A stretch of DNA of 8,939 nt from Pseudomonadota bacterium (GTDB taxonomy: Bacteria > Pseudomonadota > Gammaproteobacteria > Burkholderiales > Burkholderiaceae_D): the NCBI GenBank assembly GCA_023391395.1, contig JAEWBA010000241.1, forward strand, positions 1-8,939, read 5' to 3'. Position 1 is the first letter of the stretch. Each line of letters opens with the position of its first letter. The position numbers and the translations under genes were made by a program. This document shows positions 7,158 through 8,939 of the stretch, one piece after another. The notes beneath the pieces were generated by a model that worked only from the letters and a program-made list of their open reading frames with translations, searched no databases and had not been told where the DNA came from.

Positions 7158-7769
7158 TTAGCGGCGCATGACTTTTTCGGAGGGCGTCAGCGCTTCGATA
7201 TAGGCGGGCCGGGAGAAAATACGCTCGGCATACTTCATCAAGGGTGCAGCCGTCTTGGACAACTCGATGCCGTAGTGATCAAGGCGCCACAGCAGCGGCG
7301 CAATGGCCACGTCCAGCATCGAAAACTCATCGCCGAGCATGTACTTGTTCTTCAGGAACAGGGGCGCCAGCGTGGTCAGGCGGTCGCGGATTTCGGCCCG
7401 TGCCCGCTCGTGGGATTTTTCAGCGCCCTTGGTCTTGTCGTTCTCGAGAGTATGGACATGCACGAACAATTCCTTCTCGAAATTGAACAGCATCAGACGC
7501 GCACGGGCACGCATCAACGGGTCCGCCGGCATCAGCTGCGGATGCGGAAAGCGTTCGTCGATGTACTCATTAATGATGTTCGACTCGTACAGGATCAGGT
7601 CGCGCTCGACCAGAATGGGCACCTGGCCATAGGGGTTCATGACCGAAATGTCTTCCGGCTTGTTGAACAAGTCGACGTCGCGGATCTCGAAATCCATCCC
7701 CTTCTCGAATAGGACGAGACGGCAACGCTGGGAAAAGGGGCAGGTCGTGCCCGAATAGAGAACCATCAT
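7158..7769 (-). CDS. sspA: Stringent starvation protein A (SspA)
   Basis: SspA is a glutathione-S-transferase-fold protein that binds RNA polymerase and alters promoter use during starvation and acid stress. In several pathogens it controls virulence genes. The 203-residue product starts MMVLYSGTTCPFSQRCRLVLFEKGMDFEIRDVDL, a thioredoxin-like N-terminal domain with the VPIL cis-proline loop at 50-53 and LYESNIINEYI at 60-70. FPHP (74-77) corresponds to the conserved surface pocket of E. coli SspA. The all-helical C-terminal domain covers about 85-200, with GDEFSMLDVAIAPLLWRL at 146-163. ATG 7769 has AAGGAA 7 bases upstream; a second ATG follows immediately. Some inferred GST activity labels in databases would be misleading, since SspA homologues lack typical GST activity. 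The pet-sspAB neighbourhood is common in beta- and gammaproteobacteria. Confidence 0.97.
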   Translation of the reverse strand: MMVLYSGTTCPFSQRCRLVLFEKGMDFEIRDVDLFNKPEDISVMNPYGQVPILVERDLILYESNIINEYIDERFPHPQLMPADPLMRARARLMLFNFEKELFVHVHTLENDKTKGAEKSHERARAEIRDRLTTLAPLFLKNKYMLGDEFSMLDVAIAPLLWRLDHYGIELSKTAAPLMKYAERIFSRPAYIEALTPSEKVMRR

Positions 7770-7783
7770 TTTGCAGTTCCTTA

Positions 7784-7819
7784 GAAACAAAGGGGGTGAG
7801 ACGCATCACGGCTCACCCC
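7784..7819 (-). terminator. Terminator- or attenuator-like hairpin between petC and sspA
   Basis: Bases 7793-7800 (GGGGTGAG) and 7812-7819 (CTCACCCC) are perfect 8-bp inverted repeats with an 11-base loop that can add two further CG pairs inside one mismatch. On the - strand the stem is followed by CTTTGTTTCT, an interrupted T-tract. It stands 32 bases after the petC stop and just before the sspA ribosome-binding site. It may cut down read-through from the bc1 genes, leaving sspAB at a different level. Confidence 0.55.
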
Positions 7820-7851
7820 GGAAACAAATGCCCCGTCATCCGGGCCAAGGC

Positions 7852-8616
7852 TTACTTGACGTCTTTCCAATAGGCAGCGTTCAAGCGCCAGGCCAGGACT
7901 GCGAACAAGCCCAGGAACAACAGCACCCACACGCCCAAGCGCTTGCGGGTGTTCTGCGCCGGCTCGCCCATCCAGGTCAGATAGGCCACCAGGTCGTTCA
8001 TTTGGTTGTCGAACTCGATTTCGGTCAGCTTGCCCGGCTTGACCTGCTCGAAGCCCGTGAACTTGTGGACGGTCTTGGACGGATCATGCGGATCCTTCTC
8101 ATCGGCGAACTTGGCAGTCCTGATGCCCTGCAGTTCCCACATCGCATGCGGCATACCGACATTCGGGAAGACCAGATTGTTCCAGCCGGTCGGACGGGTG
8201 TCATCCTTGTAGAAGGTACGCAGATAAGTGTACAGCCAATCGGAACCGCTACCGGCGCCCGAAGCCTTGGCACGGGCGATGACCGACAGATCCGGCGGCG
8301 CAGCACCAAACCATTCCTTGGCATCCTTGGGCGCCATCGAAATCGTCATCAGATCGCCGACCTTGTCCGTCGTAAATAACAGATTGTTCTTGATCTGGTC
8401 TTCCGTCAGGCCGATGTCCATCAGACGGTTGTAGCGCATTGCCGCGGCGGAATGGCAGTTCAGGCAGTAGTTGACGAACAGCCGTGCGCCGTTTTGCAGG
8501 GACGTGATGTTGTTGGTGCGGTCCTGTGCACGGTCCAGCGGGAAAGTCGCTTCCGCCGCCACGACCATCACCGGCACAAAGGCCAGAGCCGCAATCAGTT
8601 TTTTCAGCAGTTTCAT
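7852..8616 (-). CDS. petC: Cytochrome c1, ubiquinol-cytochrome c reductase subunit
   Basis: Cytochrome c1 is the heme-c subunit of the bc1 complex (complex III); it takes electrons from the Rieske protein and passes them to a soluble or membrane cytochrome c on the periplasmic side. The 254-residue precursor has a signal peptide with basic MKLLKK and a hydrophobic core (about 7-20), with likely cleavage near 20-23. The single heme-attachment site CLNCH is at 51-55, and the c1 signature PPDLSVIARAK is at 107-117. The likely axial methionine M155 is in NVGMPHAMWEL. One C-terminal membrane anchor (about 227-245) is followed by a short positively charged tail. AGAGGA lies just upstream of the ATG. 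It begins 19 bases after the petB stop, so the two are in one operon, and sspA follows. Confidence 0.97.
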   Translation of the reverse strand: MKLLKKLIAALAFVPVMVVAAEATFPLDRAQDRTNNITSLQNGARLFVNYCLNCHSAAAMRYNRLMDIGLTEDQIKNNLLFTTDKVGDLMTISMAPKDAKEWFGAAPPDLSVIARAKASGAGSGSDWLYTYLRTFYKDDTRPTGWNNLVFPNVGMPHAMWELQGIRTAKFADEKDPHDPSKTVHKFTGFEQVKPGKLTEIEFDNQMNDLVAYLTWMGEPAQNTRKRLGVWVLLFLGLFAVLAWRLNAAYWKDVK

Positions 8617-8635
8617 GATTCCTCTATCCCCCGGC

Positions 8636-8939
8636 TCAGTGCGGCTGGTAGTTGACGCGTTCCGGCACGGGCTTGAATTCGCCCATCCGGCTCCACCACG
8701 GCATCAGCAGGAAGAAGCCGAAGTAGATGAAGGTGCACACCTGCGACACCAGGGTACGGCCCTCGGTCGGAGGCAGGACGCCCAGATAGCCCAGGATCAG
8801 GAAGGCGATGCCGAACACGAGATAGACGTACTTGTGCCAGGTCGGACGATAGCGGATCGACTTGACCGGGGAATGGTCCAGCCACGGCAATCCGGCCAGA
8901 ATCAGCACCGATACGCCCATCAGCACCACACCCCAGAAC
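8636..8939 (-). CDS. petB: Cytochrome b of the bc1 complex, C-terminal part (partial)
   Basis: Only about the last 100 codons and the TGA stop are present; the reading frame stays open through the right edge of the window (FWGVVLMGVS), so the gene begins outside. Cytochrome b is the di-heme membrane subunit of ubiquinol-cytochrome c reductase. The segment shows LPWLDHSPVKSIRYRPTWHKYVYLVF, a hallmark of the C-terminal domain of bacterial cytochrome b. Hydrophobic stretches follow (VYLVFGIAFLILGYLGVL and TFIYFGFFLLMPWWS), then a polar tail ending VNYQPH. The heme-ligand histidines and the Qo-site PEWY motif would be in the missing part. petC follows after 19 bases. The Rieske gene petA probably lies further upstream, outside the window (inference). 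Confidence 0.95.
   Translation of the reverse strand, partial: FWGVVLMGVSVLILAGLPWLDHSPVKSIRYRPTWHKYVYLVFGIAFLILGYLGVLPPTEGRTLVSQVCTFIYFGFFLLMPWWSRMGEFKPVPERVNYQPH

Noticed and set aside
7770..7790. Upstream TTG start for sspA (seven extra residues)
   Set aside because: It would place the AAGGAA ribosome-binding site inside the gene; SspA homologues begin at the MMVLYSG methionine.

Overview
The window reads as ordinary core chromosome of a betaproteobacterium, most probably Burkholderiales and close to Oxalobacteraceae (Herbaspirillum/Noviherbaspirillum-like). I base this on protein resemblance from memory (the HemA tail, RF1, SspA), the high G+C content, and a gene order of hemA-prfA-prmC-grxD-ubiX facing petBC-sspAB with a tRNA-Thr between them. 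The genus is an inference, because no search was possible.

Layout. The left three quarters is transcribed on the + strand: the 3' end of hemA (1-126), prfA (224-1306), dsbB (1406-1885), prmC (1890-2756), tex (2933-5275), grxD (5487-5798) and ubiX (5809-6393). Credible sigma70 promoter elements lie before tex and grxD, so this is probably at least three transcription units: hemA-prfA-dsbB-prmC, tex, and grxD-ubiX. The right quarter is transcribed on the - strand, in the order petB (C-terminal 101 codons), petC, sspA, sspB, tRNA-Thr(UGU). It ends at a strong intrinsic terminator (6438-6476) just where it meets ubiX head-on. A second terminator-like hairpin sits between petC and sspA.

How the genes work together. 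prfA and prmC are an enzyme-substrate pair: PrmC methylates the glutamine of the GGQ motif in RF1. grxD (Fe-S carrier glutaredoxin) and ubiX (prenyl-FMN synthase for ubiquinone biosynthesis) sit 10 bp apart. petB/petC encode cytochrome bc1 subunits; DsbB also feeds electrons to the quinone pool, so three genes here make, reduce or oxidise ubiquinone. sspA/sspB encode an RNA-polymerase-associated starvation protein and the ClpXP adaptor. Tex is a conserved nucleic-acid-binding transcription accessory protein.

I found no mobile element, CRISPR array, phage gene, toxin-antitoxin pair, defence system or unknown large gene. No intergenic stretch exceeds about 210 bases. The items worth a second look are small: a palindrome across the grxD -10 region, a 12-bp hairpin with a T5 loop after tex, a petC-sspA attenuator-like hairpin, a mismatched anticodon stem in tRNA-Thr, and dsbB and tex standing inside an otherwise familiar gene string. 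I do not think the window holds a new biological system.
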